Shown here: in pieces, positions 48,323 to 61,565 of the stretch
Layout of the letters: each line of letters opens with the position of its first letter
How positions within the stretch are numbered: position 1 is the stretch's first letter
Source: Cornus controversa
Lineage: Eukaryota > Streptophyta > Magnoliopsida > Cornales > Cornaceae
Assembly: GCA_026545225.1 (NCBI GenBank)
Contig: CM048847.1
Span: 1,984,001 to 2,048,000 of the forward strand
Length of the DNA stretch: 64,000 bases
Reading direction: 5' to 3'
Notes under the pieces: generated by a model
What the model was told of the DNA's origin: nothing
Seen by the model: the letters and a program-made list of their open reading frames with translations, nothing else
The model's database searches: none
Program-made: the position numbers and the translations under genes

Positions 48323-51300
48323 ATGGTTGGTAGCTTGCTAATTGTTTCCTTTAGACGTCCAAACGGTCGAACTTGGAACAAAGCACCATACGGTTGTGAT
48401 GAAGATCGGATTGACATGTTCGTCACTTCTTTTGGATGCTTTGATGGTCTAATTTGGAAAAAAGAAACTTACGATTCTGATTATGGCACGACTTCTCAAG
48501 GAATGGGTTTTTGAATCAGAATAACTCAAACTAAACTTGTTTAAAATCATCGATAGCTTGGGAATTGTTTCTTTTACTTGTCCAGATGGTTGAAGTTGGC
48601 ATAGAGCACCTTACGGTTGTGATCATTCATGGGTGCAGCATGGAATTACTCTTTTCCATTCAGGACATCCTGACGGTTGAATTTCGCATAAAGCAACGTA
48701 TAATTCTAGGTATAGCACGATTTCACGTGGATTGGGACTTTTCAAATCAGGAGAAGTCAAACGAAACAAGTTCGAAACCGTTCTTGTCATTCTCTATTCT
48801 TCTGGACATCCTGATGGTCAATTCTAGCACAAAGCGCCATACGGTTGTTGTCATGCCTGATTATTGCAAGCAATTGTTCTTTCGAGTCAGAACAACTCAA
48901 ATAAACACGGATGAAGATCGGATTGACATGCTCGTCGTTTCTTTGGGACGCTTTGATGGTTTCATTTAGAAAAAAGCAGCGTACGATTAGTATTATGGCA
49001 CGACTTCTCTTGGAATGCGGTTTTCGAATCAAAACAACTCAAATGAAACAAGTTTAAAATGGTTGGTAGCTTGCTAATTGTTTCCTTTAGATGTCCAAAC
49101 GGTCGTACTTGGAACAAAGCACCAAACGGTTGTGATGAAGATCGGATTGACATGTTCGTCACTTCTTTTGGATGCTTTGATGGTCTAATTTGGAAAAAAG
49201 AAACTTACGATTCTGATTATGGCACGACTTCTCAAGGAATGGGTTTTTGAATCAGAACAACTCAAACTAAACTTGTTTAAAATCCTCGATAGCTTGGGAA
49301 TTGTTTCTTTTACTTTTCCAGATGCTTGAAGTTGGCATAGAGTACCATACGGTTGTGATCATTCATGAGTGCAGCAAGGAATTACTATTTTTGATTCAGG
49401 ACGTCCTGATGGTTGAATTTGGCATAAAGCAATGTATAATTCTAAGTATGGCACGATTTCACGTGGATTGGACTTTTCAAATCAGGACAAGTCAAACGAA
49501 ACAAGTTCGAAACCGTTGTTGTCATTCTCTATTTTTCTGAACATCCAGATGGTCAATTCTAGCACAAAGCGCCATACGGTTGTCGTCATGCCTGATTATT
49601 GCAAGCAATTGTTCTTTCGACTCAGAACCACTCAAACAAACACGGATGAAGATCGGATTGACATGCTCGTCATTTCTTTGGGACGCTTTGATGGTTTCAT
49701 TTAGAAAAAAGCAGCGTACGATTATGATTATGGCACGACTTCTCTTGGAATGCGGTTTTCGAATCAAAACAACTCAAATGATACAAGTTTAAAATGGTTG
49801 GTAGCTTGCTAATTGTTTCCTTTAGATGTCCAAACGGTCGAACTTGGAACAAAGCACCATACGGTTGTGATGAAGATCGGATTGACATGTTCGTCACTTC
49901 TTTTGGATGCTTTGATGGTCTAATTTGGAAAAAAGAAACTTACGATTCTGATTATGGCACGACTTCTCAAGGAATGGGTTTTTGAATCAGAACAACTCAA
50001 ACTAAACTTGTTTAAAATCATCGATAGCTTGGGAATTGTTTCTTTTACTTGTCCAGATGGTTGAAGTTGGCATAGAGCACCATACGGTTGTGATCATTCA
50101 TGGGTGCAGCATGGAATTACTCTTTTCGATTCAGGACATCCTGACGGTTGAATTTGGCATAAAGCAACGTATAATTCTAGGTATAGCACGATTTCACGTG
50201 GATTGGGACTTTTCGAATCAGGACAAGTCAAACGAAACAAGTTTGAAACCGTTCTTGTCATTCTCTATTCTTCTGGACATCCTGATGGTCAATTCTTGCA
50301 CAAAGCGCCATACAGTTGTCGTCATGCCTGATTATTGCAAGCAATTGTTCTTTCGAGTCAGAACAACTCAAACAAACACGGATGAAGATCGGATTGACAT
50401 GCTCGTCGTTTCTTTGGGACGCTTTGATGGTTTTATTTAGAAAAAAGCAGCGTACGATTATGATTATGGCACGACTTCTCTTGGAATGCGGTTTTCGAAT
50501 CAAAACAACTCAAATGAAACAAGTTTAAAATGGTTGGTAGCTTGCTAATTGTTTCCTTTAGATGTCCAAACGGTCGAACTTGGAACAAAGCACCATACGG
50601 TTGTGATGAAGATCGGATTGACATGTTCGTCACTTCTTTTGGATGCTTTGATGGTCTAATTTGGAAAAAAGAAACTTACGATTCTGATTATGGCACGACT
50701 TCTCAAGGAATGGGTTTTTGAATCAGAACAACTCAAACTAAACTTGTTTAAAATCATCGATAGCTTGGGAATTGTTTCTTTTACTTGTCCAGATGGTTGA
50801 AGTTGGCATAGAGCACCATACGGTTGTGATCATTCATGGGTGCGGCATGGAATTACTCTTTTCGATTCAGGACATCCTGACGGTTGAATTTGGCATAAAG
50901 CAACGTATAATTCTAGGTATAGCACGATTTCACGTGGATTGGGACTTTTCGAATCAGGACAAGTCAAACGAAACAAGTTCGAAACCGTTCTTGTCATTCT
51001 CTATTCTTCTGGACATCCTGATGGTCAATTCTAGCACAAAGAGCCATACAGTTGTCGTCATGCCTGATTATTGCAAGCAATTGTTCTTTCGAGTCAGAAC
51101 AACTCAAACAAACACGGATGAAGATCGGATTGACATGCTCGTCGTTTCTTTGGGACGCTTTGATGGTTTTATTTAGAAAAAAGCAGTGTACGATTAGTAT
51201 TATGGCACGACTTCTCTTGGAATGCGGTTTTCGAATCAAAACAACTCAAATGAAACAAGTTTAAAATGGTTGGTAGCTTGCTAATTGTTTCCTTTAGACG

Positions 51301-54208
51301 TCCAAACGGTCGAACTTGGAACAAAGCACCATACGGTTGTGATGAAGATCGGATTGACATGTTCGTCACTTCTTTTGGATGCTTTGATGGTCTAATTTGG
51401 AAAAAAGAAACTTACGATTCTGATTATGGCACGACTTCTCAAGGAATGGGTTTTTGAATCAGAATAACTCAAACTAAACTTGTTTAAAATCATCGATAGC
51501 TTGGGAATTGTTTCTTTTACTTGTCCAGATGGTTGAAGTTGGCATAGAGCACCTTACGGTTGTGATCATTCATGGGTGCAGCATGGAATTACTCTTTTCC
51601 ATTCAGGACATCCTGACGGTTGAATTTCGCATAAAGCAACGTATAATTCTAGGTATAGCACGATTTCACGTGGATTGGGACTTTTCAAATCAGGAGAAGT
51701 CAAACGAAACAAGTTCGAAACCGTTCTTGTCATTCTCTATTCTTCTGGACATCCTGATGGTCAATTCTAGCACAAAGCGCCATACGGTTGTTGTCATGCC
51801 TGATTATTGCAAGCAATTGTTCTTTCGAGTCAGAACAACTCAAATAAACACGGATGAAGATCGGATTGACATGCTCGTCGTTTCTTTGGGACGCTTTGAT
51901 GGTTTCATTTAGAAAAAAGCAGCGTACGATTAGTATTATGGCACGACTTCTCTTGGAATGCGGTTTTCGAATCAAAACAACTCAAATGAAACAAGTTTAA
52001 AATGGTTGGTAGCTTGCTAATTGTTTCCTTTAGATGTCCAAACGGTCGTACTTGGAACAAAGCACCAAACGGTTGTGATGAAGATCGGATTGACATGTTC
52101 GTCACTTCTTTTGGATGCTTTGATGGTCTAATTTGGAAAAAAGAAACTTACGATTCTGATTATGGCACGACTTCTCAAGGAATGGGTTTTTGAATCAGAA
52201 CAACTCAAACTAAACTTGTTTAAAATCCTCGATAGCTTGGGAATTGTTTCTTTTACTTTTCCAGATGCTTGAAGTTGGCATAGAGTACCATACGGTTGTG
52301 ATCATTCATGAGTGCAGCAAGGAATTACTATTTTTGATTCAGGACGTCCTGATGGTTGAATTTGGCATAAAGCAATGTATAATTCTAAGTATGGCACGAT
52401 TTCACGTGGATTGGACTTTTCAAATCAGGACAAGTCAAACGAAACAAGTTCGAAACCGTTGTTGTCATTCTCTATTTTTCTGAACATCCAGATGGTCAAT
52501 TCTAGCACAAAGCGCCATACGGTTGTCGTCATGCCTGATTATTGCAAGCAATTGTTCTTTCGACTCAGAACCACTCAAACAAACACGGATGAAGATCGGA
52601 TTGACATGCTCGTCATTTCTTTGGGACGCTTTGATGGTTTCATTTAGAAAAAAGCAGCGTACGATTATGATTATGGCACGACTTCTCTTGGAATGCGGTT
52701 TTCGAATCAAAACAACTCAAATGATACAAGTTTAAAATGGTTGGTAGCTTGCTAATTGTTTCCTTTAGATGTCCAAACGGTCGAACTTGGAACAAAGCAC
52801 CATACGGTTGTGATGAAGATCGGATTGACATGTTCGTCACTTCTTTTGGATGCTTTGATGGTCTAATTTGGAAAAAAGAAACTTACGATTCTGATTATGG
52901 CACGACTTCTCAAGGAATGGGTTTTTGAATCAGAACAACTCAAACTAAACTTGTTTAAAATCATCGATAGCTTGGGAATTGTTTCTTTTACTTGTCCAGA
53001 TGGTTGAAGTTGGCATAGAGCACCATACGGTTGTGATCATTCATGGGTGCAGCATGGAATTACTCTTTTCGATTCAGGACATCCTGACGGTTGAATTTGG
53101 CATAAAGCAACGTATAATTCTAGGTATAGCACGATTTCACGTGGATTGGGACTTTTCGAATCAGGACAAGTCAAACGAAACAAGTTTGAAACCGTTCTTG
53201 TCATTCTCTATTCTTCTGGACATCCTGATGGTCAATTCTTGCACAAAGCGCCATACAGTTGTCGTCATGCCTGATTATTGCAAGCAATTGTTCTTTCGAG
53301 TCAGAACAACTCAAACAAACACGGATGAAGATCGGATTGACATGCTCGTCGTTTCTTTGGGACGCTTTGATGGTTTTATTTAGAAAAAAGCAGCGTACGA
53401 TTATGATTATGGCACGACTTCTCTTGGAATGCGGTTTTCGAATCAAAACAACTCAAATGAAACAAGTTTAAAATGGTTGGTAGCTTGCTAATTGTTTCCT
53501 TTAGATGTCCAAACGGTCGAACTTGGAACAAAGCACCATACGGTTGTGATGAAGATCGGATTGACATGTTCGTCACTTCTTTTGGATGCTTTGATGGTCT
53601 AATTTGGAAAAAAGAAACTTACGATTCTGATTATGGCACGACTTCTCAAGGAATGGGTTTTTGAATCAGAACAACTCAAACTAAACTTGTTTAAAATCAT
53701 CGATAGCTTGGGAATTGTTTCTTTTACTTGTCCAGATGGTTGAAGTTGGCATAGAGCACCATACGGTTGTGATCATTCATGGGTGCGGCATGGAATTACT
53801 CTTTTCGATTCAGGACATCCTGACGGTTGAATTTGGCATAAAGCAACGTATAATTCTAGGTATAGCACGATTTCACGTGGATTGGGACTTTTCGAATCAG
53901 GACAAGTCAAACGAAACAAGTTCGAAACCGTTCTTGTCATTCTCTATTCTTCTGGACATCCTGATGGTCAATTCTAGCACAAAGAGCCATACAGTTGTCG
54001 TCATGCCTGATTATTGCAAGCAATTGTTCTTTCGAGTCAGAACAACTCAAACAAACACGGATGAAGATCGGATTGACATGCTCGTCGTTTCTTTGGGACG
54101 CTTTGATGGTTTTATTTAGAAAAAAGCAGTGTACGATTAGTATTATGGCACGACTTCTCTTGGAATGCGGTTTTCGAATCAAAACAACTCAAATGAAACA
54201 AGTTTAAA
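48323..54208 (+). repeat. Higher-order repeat domain beta, second block
   Basis: Two full 2943-bp beta repeats (48323 and 51266) carry the same unit order and diagnostic variants as 38247-44132. The shift is 10076 bp. Confidence 0.87.
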
Positions 54209-57200
54209 ATGGTTGGTAGCTTGCTAATTGTTTCCTTTAGACGTCCAAACGGTCGAACTTGGAACAAAGCACCATACGGTTGTGATGAAGATCGGATTGA
54301 CATGTTCGTCACTTCTTTTGGATGCTTTGATGGTCTAATTTGGAAAAAAGAAACTTACGATTCTGATTATGGCACGACTTCTCAAGGAATGGGTTTTTGA
54401 ATCAGAATAACTCAAACTAAACTTGTTTAAAATCATCGATAGCTTGGGAATTGTTTCTTTTACTTGTCCAGATGGTTGAAGTTGGCATAGAGCACCTTAC
54501 GGTTGTGATCATTCATGGGTGCAGCATGGAATTACTCTTTTCCATTCAGGACATCCTGACGGTTGAATTTCGCATAAAGCAACGTATAATTCTAGGTATA
54601 GCACGATTTCACGTGGATTGGGACTTTTCAAATCAGGAGAAGTCAAACGAAACAAGTTCGAAACCGTTCTTGTCATTCTCTATTCTTCTGGACATCCTGA
54701 TGGTCAATTCTAGCACAAAGCGCCATACGGTTGTTGTCATGCCTGATTATTGCAAGCAATTGTTCTTTCGAGTCAGAACAACTCAAATAAACACGGATGA
54801 AGATCGGATTGACATGCTCGTCGTTTCTTTGGGACGCTTTGATGGTTTCATTTAGAAAAAAGCAGCGTACGATTAGTATTATGGCACGACTTCTCTTGGA
54901 ATGCGGTTTTCGAATCAAAACAACTCAAATGAAACAAGTTTAAAATGGTTGGTAGCTTGCTAATTGTTTCCTTTAGATGTCCAAACGGTCGTACTTGGAA
55001 CAAAGCACCAAACGGTTGTGATGAAGATCGGATTGACATGTTCGTCACTTCTTTTGGATGCTTTGATGGTCTAATTTGGAAAAAAGAAACTTACGATTCT
55101 GATTATGGCACGACTTCTCAAGGAATGGGTTTTTGAATCAGAACAACTCAAACTAAACTTGTTTAAAATCCTCGATAGCTTGGGAATTGTTTCTTTTACT
55201 TTTCTAGATGCTTGAAGTTGGCATAGAGTACCATACGGTTGTGATCATTCATGAGTGCAGCAAGGAATTACTATTTTTGATTCAGGACGTCCTGATGGTT
55301 GAATTTGGCATAAAGCAATGTATAATTCTAAGTATGGCACGATTTCACGTGGATTGGACTTTTCAAATCAGGACAAGTCAAACGAAACAAGTTCGAAACC
55401 GTTGTTGTCATTCTCTATTTTTCTGAACATCCAGATGGTCAATTCTAGCACAAAGCGCCATACGGTTGTCGTCATGCCTGATTATTGCAAGCAATTGTTC
55501 TTTCGACTCAGAACCACTCAAACAAACACGGATGAAGATCGGATTGACATGCTCGTCGTTTCTTTGGGACGCTTTGATGGTTTCATTTAGAAAAAAGCAG
55601 CGTACGATTATGATTATGGCACGACTTCTCTTGGAATGCGGTTTTCGAATCAAAACAACTCAAATGATACAAGTTTAAAATGGTTGGTAGCTTGCTAATT
55701 GTTTCCTTTAGATGTCCAAACGGTCGAACTTGGAACAAAGCACCATACGGTTGTGATGAAGATCGGATTGACATGTTCGTCACTTCTTTTGGATGCTTTG
55801 ATGGTCTAATTTGGAAAAAAGAAACTTACGATTCTGATTATGGCACGACTTCTCAAGGAATGGGTTTTTGAATCAGAACAACTCAAACTAAACTTGTTTA
55901 AGATCTTCGATAGCTTGGGAATTGTTTCTTTTACTTGTCCAGATGGTTGAAGTTGGCATAGAGCACCATACGGTTGTGATCATTCATGGGTGCAGCATGG
56001 AATTACTCTTTTCGATTCAGGACATCCTGACGGTTGAATTTGGCATAAAGCAACGTATAATTCTAGGTATAGCACGATTTCACGTGGATTGGGACTTTTC
56101 GAATCAGGACAAGTCAAACGAAACAAGTTCGAAACCGTTCTTGTCATTCTCTATTCTTCTGGACATCCTGATGGTCAATTCTAGCACAAAGAGCCATACA
56201 GTTGTCGTCATGCCTGATTATTGCAAGCAATTGTTCTTTCGAGTCAGAACAACTCAAACAAACACGGATGAAGATCGGATTGACATGCTCGTCGTTTCTT
56301 TGGGACGCTTTGATGGTTTTATTTAGAAAAAAGCAGTGTACGATTAGTATTATGGCACGACTTCTCTTGGAATGCGGTTTTCGAATCAAAACAACTCAAA
56401 TGAAACAAGTTTAAAATGGTTGGTAGCTTGCTAATTGTTTCCTTTAGACGTCCAAACGGTCGAACTTGGAACAAAGCACCATACGGTTGTGATGAAGATC
56501 GGATTGACATGTTCGTCACTTCTTTTGGATGCTTTGATGGTCTAATTTGGAAAAAAGAAACTTACGATTCTGATTATGGCACGACTTCTCAAGGAATGGG
56601 TTTTTGAATCAGAATAACTCAAACTAAACTTGTTTAAAATCATCGATAGCTTGGGAATTGTTTCTTTTACTTGTCCAGATGGTTGAAGTTGGCATAGAGC
56701 ACCTTACGGTTGTGATCATTCATGGGTGCAGCATGGAATTACTCTTTTCCATTCAGGACATCCTGACGGTTGAATTTCGCATAAAGCAACGTATAATTCT
56801 AGGTATAGCACGATTTCACGTGGATTGGGACTTTTCAAATCAGGAGAAGTCAAACGAAACAAGTTCGAAACCGTTCTTGTCATTCTCTATTCTTCTGGAC
56901 ATCCTGATGGTCAATTCTAGCACAAAGCGCCATACGGTTGTTGTCATGCCTGATTATTGCAAGCAATTGTTCTTTCGAGTCAGAACAACTCAAATAAACA
57001 CGGATGAAGATCGGATTGACATGCTCGTCGTTTCTTTGGGACGCTTTGATGGTTTCATTTAGAAAAAAGCAGCGTACGATTAGTATTATGGCACGACTTC
57101 TCTTGGAATGCGGTTTTCGAATCAAAACAACTCAAATGAAACAAGTTTAAAATGGTTGGTAGCTTGCTAATTGTTTCCTTTAGATGTCCAAACGGTCGTA

Positions 57201-60200
57201 CTTGGAACAAAGCACCAAACGGTTGTGATGAAGATCGGATTGACATGTTCGTCACTTCTTTTGGATGCTTTGATGGTCTAATTTGGAAAAAAGAAACTTA
57301 CGATTCTGATTATGGCACGACTTCTCAAGGAATGGGTTTTTGAATCAGAACAACTCAAACTAAACTTGTTTAAAATCCTCGATAGCTTGGGAATTGTTTC
57401 TTTTACTTTTCTAGATGCTTGAAGTTGGCATAGAGTACCATACGGTTGTGATCATTCATGAGTGCAGCAAGGAATTACTATTTTTGATTCAGGACGTCCT
57501 GATGGTTGAATTTGGCATAAAGCAATGTATAATTCTAAGTATGGCACGATTTCACGTGGATTGGACTTTTCAAATCAGGACAAGTCAAACGAAACAAGTT
57601 CGAAACCGTTGTTGTCATTCTCTATTTTTCTGAACATCCAGATGGTCAATTCTAGCACAAAGCGCCATACGGTTGTCGTCATGCCTGATTATTGCAAGCA
57701 ATTGTTCTTTCGACTCAGAACCACTCAAACAAACACGGATGAAGATCGGATTGACATGCTCGTCGTTTCTTTGGGACGCTTTGATGGTTTCATTTAGAAA
57801 AAAGCAGCGTACGATTATGATTATGGCACGACTTCTCTTGGAATGCGGTTTTCGAATCAAAACAACTCAAATGATACAAGTTTAAAATGGTTGGTAGCTT
57901 GCTAATTGTTTCCTTTAGATGTCCAAACGGTCGAACTTGGAACAAAGCACCATACGGTTGTGATGAAGATCGGATTGACATGTTCGTCACTTCTTTTGGA
58001 TGCTTTGATGGTCTAATTTGGAAAAAAGAAACTTACGATTCTGATTATGGCACGACTTCTCAAGGAATGGGTTTTTGAATCAGAACAACTCAAACTAAAC
58101 TTGTTTAAGATCTTCGATAGCTTGGGAATTGTTTCTTTTACTTGTCCAGATGGTTGAAGTTGGCATAGAGCACCATACGGTTGTGATCATTCATGGGTGC
58201 AGCATGGAATTACTCTTTTCGATTCAGGACATCCTGACGGTTGAATTTGGCATAAAGCAACGTATAATTCTAGGTATAGCACGATTTCACGTGGATTGGG
58301 ACTTTTCGAATCAGGACAAGTCAAACGAAACAAGTTCGAAACCGTTCTTGTCATTCTCTATTCTTCTGGACATCCTGATGGTCAATTCTAGCACAAAGAG
58401 CCATACAGTTGTCGTCATGCCTGATTATTGCAAGCAATTGTTCTTTCGAGTCAGAACAACTCAAACAAACACGGATGAAGATCGGATTGACATGCTCGTC
58501 GTTTCTTTGGGACGCTTTGATGGTTTTATTTAGAAAAAAGCAGTGTACGATTAGTATTATGGCACGACTTCTCTTGGAATGCGGTTTTCGAATCAAAACA
58601 ACTCAAATGAAACAAGTTTAAAATGGTTGGTAGCTTGCTAATTGTTTCCTTTAGACGTCCAAACGGTCGAACTTGGAACAAAGCACCATACGGTTGTGAT
58701 GAAGATCGGATTGACATGTTCGTCACTTCTTTTGGATGCTTTGATGGTCTAATTTGGAAAAAAGAAACTTACGATTCTGATTATGGCACGACTTCTCAAG
58801 GAATGGGTTTTTGAATCAGAATAACTCAAACTAAACTTGTTTAAAATCATCGATAGCTTGGGAATTGTTTCTTTTACTTGTCCAGATGGTTGAAGTTGGC
58901 ATAGAGCACCTTACGGTTGTGATCATTCATGGGTGCAGCATGGAATTACTCTTTTCCATTCAGGACATCCTGACGGTTGAATTTCGCATAAAGCAACGTA
59001 TAATTCTAGGTATAGCACGATTTCACGTGGATTGGGACTTTTCAAATCAGGAGAAGTCAAACGAAACAAGTTCGAAACCGTTCTTGTCATTCTCTATTCT
59101 TCTGGACATCCTGATGGTCAATTCTAGCACAAAGCGCCATACGGTTGTTGTCATGCCTGATTATTGCAAGCAATTGTTCTTTCGAGTCAGAACAACTCAA
59201 ATAAACACGGATGAAGATCGGATTGACATGCTCGTCGTTTCTTTGGGACGCTTTGATGGTTTCATTTAGAAAAAAGCAGCGTACGATTAGTATTATGGCA
59301 CGACTTCTCTTGGAATGCGGTTTTCGAATCAAAACAACTCAAATGAAACAAGTTTAAAATGGTTGGTAGCTTGCTAATTGTTTCCTTTAGATGTCCAAAC
59401 GGTCGTACTTGGAACAAAGCACCAAACGGTTGTGATGAAGATCGGATTGACATGTTCGTCACTTCTTTTGGATGCTTTGATGGTCTAATTTGGAAAAAAG
59501 AAACTTACGATTCTGATTATGGCACGACTTCTCAAGGAATGGGTTTTTGAATCAGAACAACTCAAACTAAACTTGTTTAAAATCCTCGATAGCTTGGGAA
59601 TTGTTTCTTTTACTTTTCTAGATGCTTGAAGTTGGCATAGAGTACCATACGGTTGTGATCATTCATGAGTGCAGCAAGGAATTACTATTTTTGATTCAGG
59701 ACGTCCTGATGGTTGAATTTGGCATAAAGCAATGTATAATTCTAAGTATGGCACGATTTCACGTGGATTGGACTTTTCAAATCAGGACAAGTCAAACGAA
59801 ACAAGTTCAAAACCGTTGTTGTCATTCTCTATTTTTCTGAACATCCAGATGGTCAATTCTAGCACAAAGCGCCATACGGTTGTCGTCATGCCTGATTATT
59901 GCAAGCAATTGTTCTTTCGACTCAGAACCACTCAAACAAACACGGATGAAGATCGGATTGACATGCTCGTCGTTTCTTTGGGACGCTTTGATGGTTTCAT
60001 TTAGAAAAAAGCAGCGTACGATTATGATTATGGCACGACTTCTCTTGGAATGCGGTTTTCGAATCAAAACAACTCAAATGATACAAGTTTAAAATGGTTG
60101 GTAGCTTGCTAATTGTTTCCTTTAGATGTCCAAACGGTCGAACTTGGAACAAAGCACCATACGGTTGTGATGAAGATCGGATTGACATGTTCGTCACTTC

Positions 60201-61565
60201 TTTTGGATGCTTTGATGGTCTAATTTGGAAAAAAGAAACTTACGATTCTGATTATGGCACGACTTCTCAAGGAATGGGTTTTTGAATCAGAACAACTCAA
60301 ACTAAACTTGTTTAAGATCTTCGATAGCTTGGGAATTGTTTCTTTTACTTGTCCAGATGGTTGAAGTTGGCATAGAGCACCATACGGTTGTGATCATTCA
60401 TGGGTGCAGCATGGAATTACTCTTTTCGATTCAGGACATCCTGACGGTTGAATTTGGCATAAAGCAACGTATAATTCTAGGTATAGCACGATTTCACGTG
60501 GATTGGGACTTTTCGAATCAGGACAAGTCAAACGAAACAAGTTCGAAACCGTTCTTGTCATTCTCTATTCTTCTGGACATCCTGATGGTCAATTCTAGCA
60601 CAAAGAGCCATACAGTTGTCGTCATGCCTGATTATTGCAAGCAATTGTTCTTTCGAGTCAGAACAACTCAAACAAACACGGATGAAGATCGGATTGACAT
60701 GCTCGTCGTTTCTTTGGGACGCTTTGATGGTTTTATTTAGAAAAAAGCAGCGTACGATTATGATTATGGCACAACTTCTCTTGGAATGCGGTTTTCGAAT
60801 CAAAACAACTCAAATGAAACAAGTTTAAAATGGTTGGTAGCTTGCTAATTGTTTCCTTTAGATGTCCAAACGGTCGAACTTGGAACAAAGCACCATACGG
60901 TTGTGATGAAGATCGGATTGACATGTTCGTCACTTCTTTTGGATGCTTTGATGGTCTAATTTGGAAAAAAGAAACTTACGATTCTGATTATGGCACGACT
61001 TCTCAAGGAATGGGTTTTTGAATCAGAACAACTCAAACTAAACTTGTTTAAAATCATCGATAGCTTGGGAATTGTTTCTTTTACTTGTCCAGATGGTTGA
61101 AGTTGGCATAGAGCACCATACGGTTGTGATCATTCATGGGTGCGGCATGGAATTACTCTTTTCGATTCAGGACATCCTGACGGTTGAATTTGGCATAAAG
61201 CAACGTATAATTCTAGGTATAGCACGATTTCACGTGGATTGGGACTTTTCGAATCAGGACAAGTCAAACGAAACAAGTTCGAAACCGTTCTTGTCATTCT
61301 CTATTCTTCTGGACATCCTGATGGTCAATTCTAGCACAAAGAGCCATACAGTTGTCGTCATGCCTGATTATTGCAAGCAATTGTTCTTTCGAGTCAGAAC
61401 AACTCAAACAAACACGGATGAAGATCGGATTGACATGCTCGTCGTTTCTTTGGGACGCTTTGATGGTTTTATTTAGAAAAAAGCAGTGTACGATTAGTAT
61501 TATGGCACGACTTCTCTTGGAATGCGGTTTTCGAATCAAAACAACTCAAATGAAACAAGTTTAAA
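54209..61565 (+). repeat. Higher-order repeat domain gamma (2207 bp)
   Basis: A three-unit block repeats at 54209 and 56416. The third block at 58623 has an extra unit and is 2943 bp. Diagnostics are TTTCTAGATGC in the second unit and TTTAAGATCTTCGATAG in the third. The third unit joins the start of a beta unit 3 to the CAAAGAGCCAT end of a beta unit 4, so gamma is a deletion derivative of beta. Confidence 0.83.
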
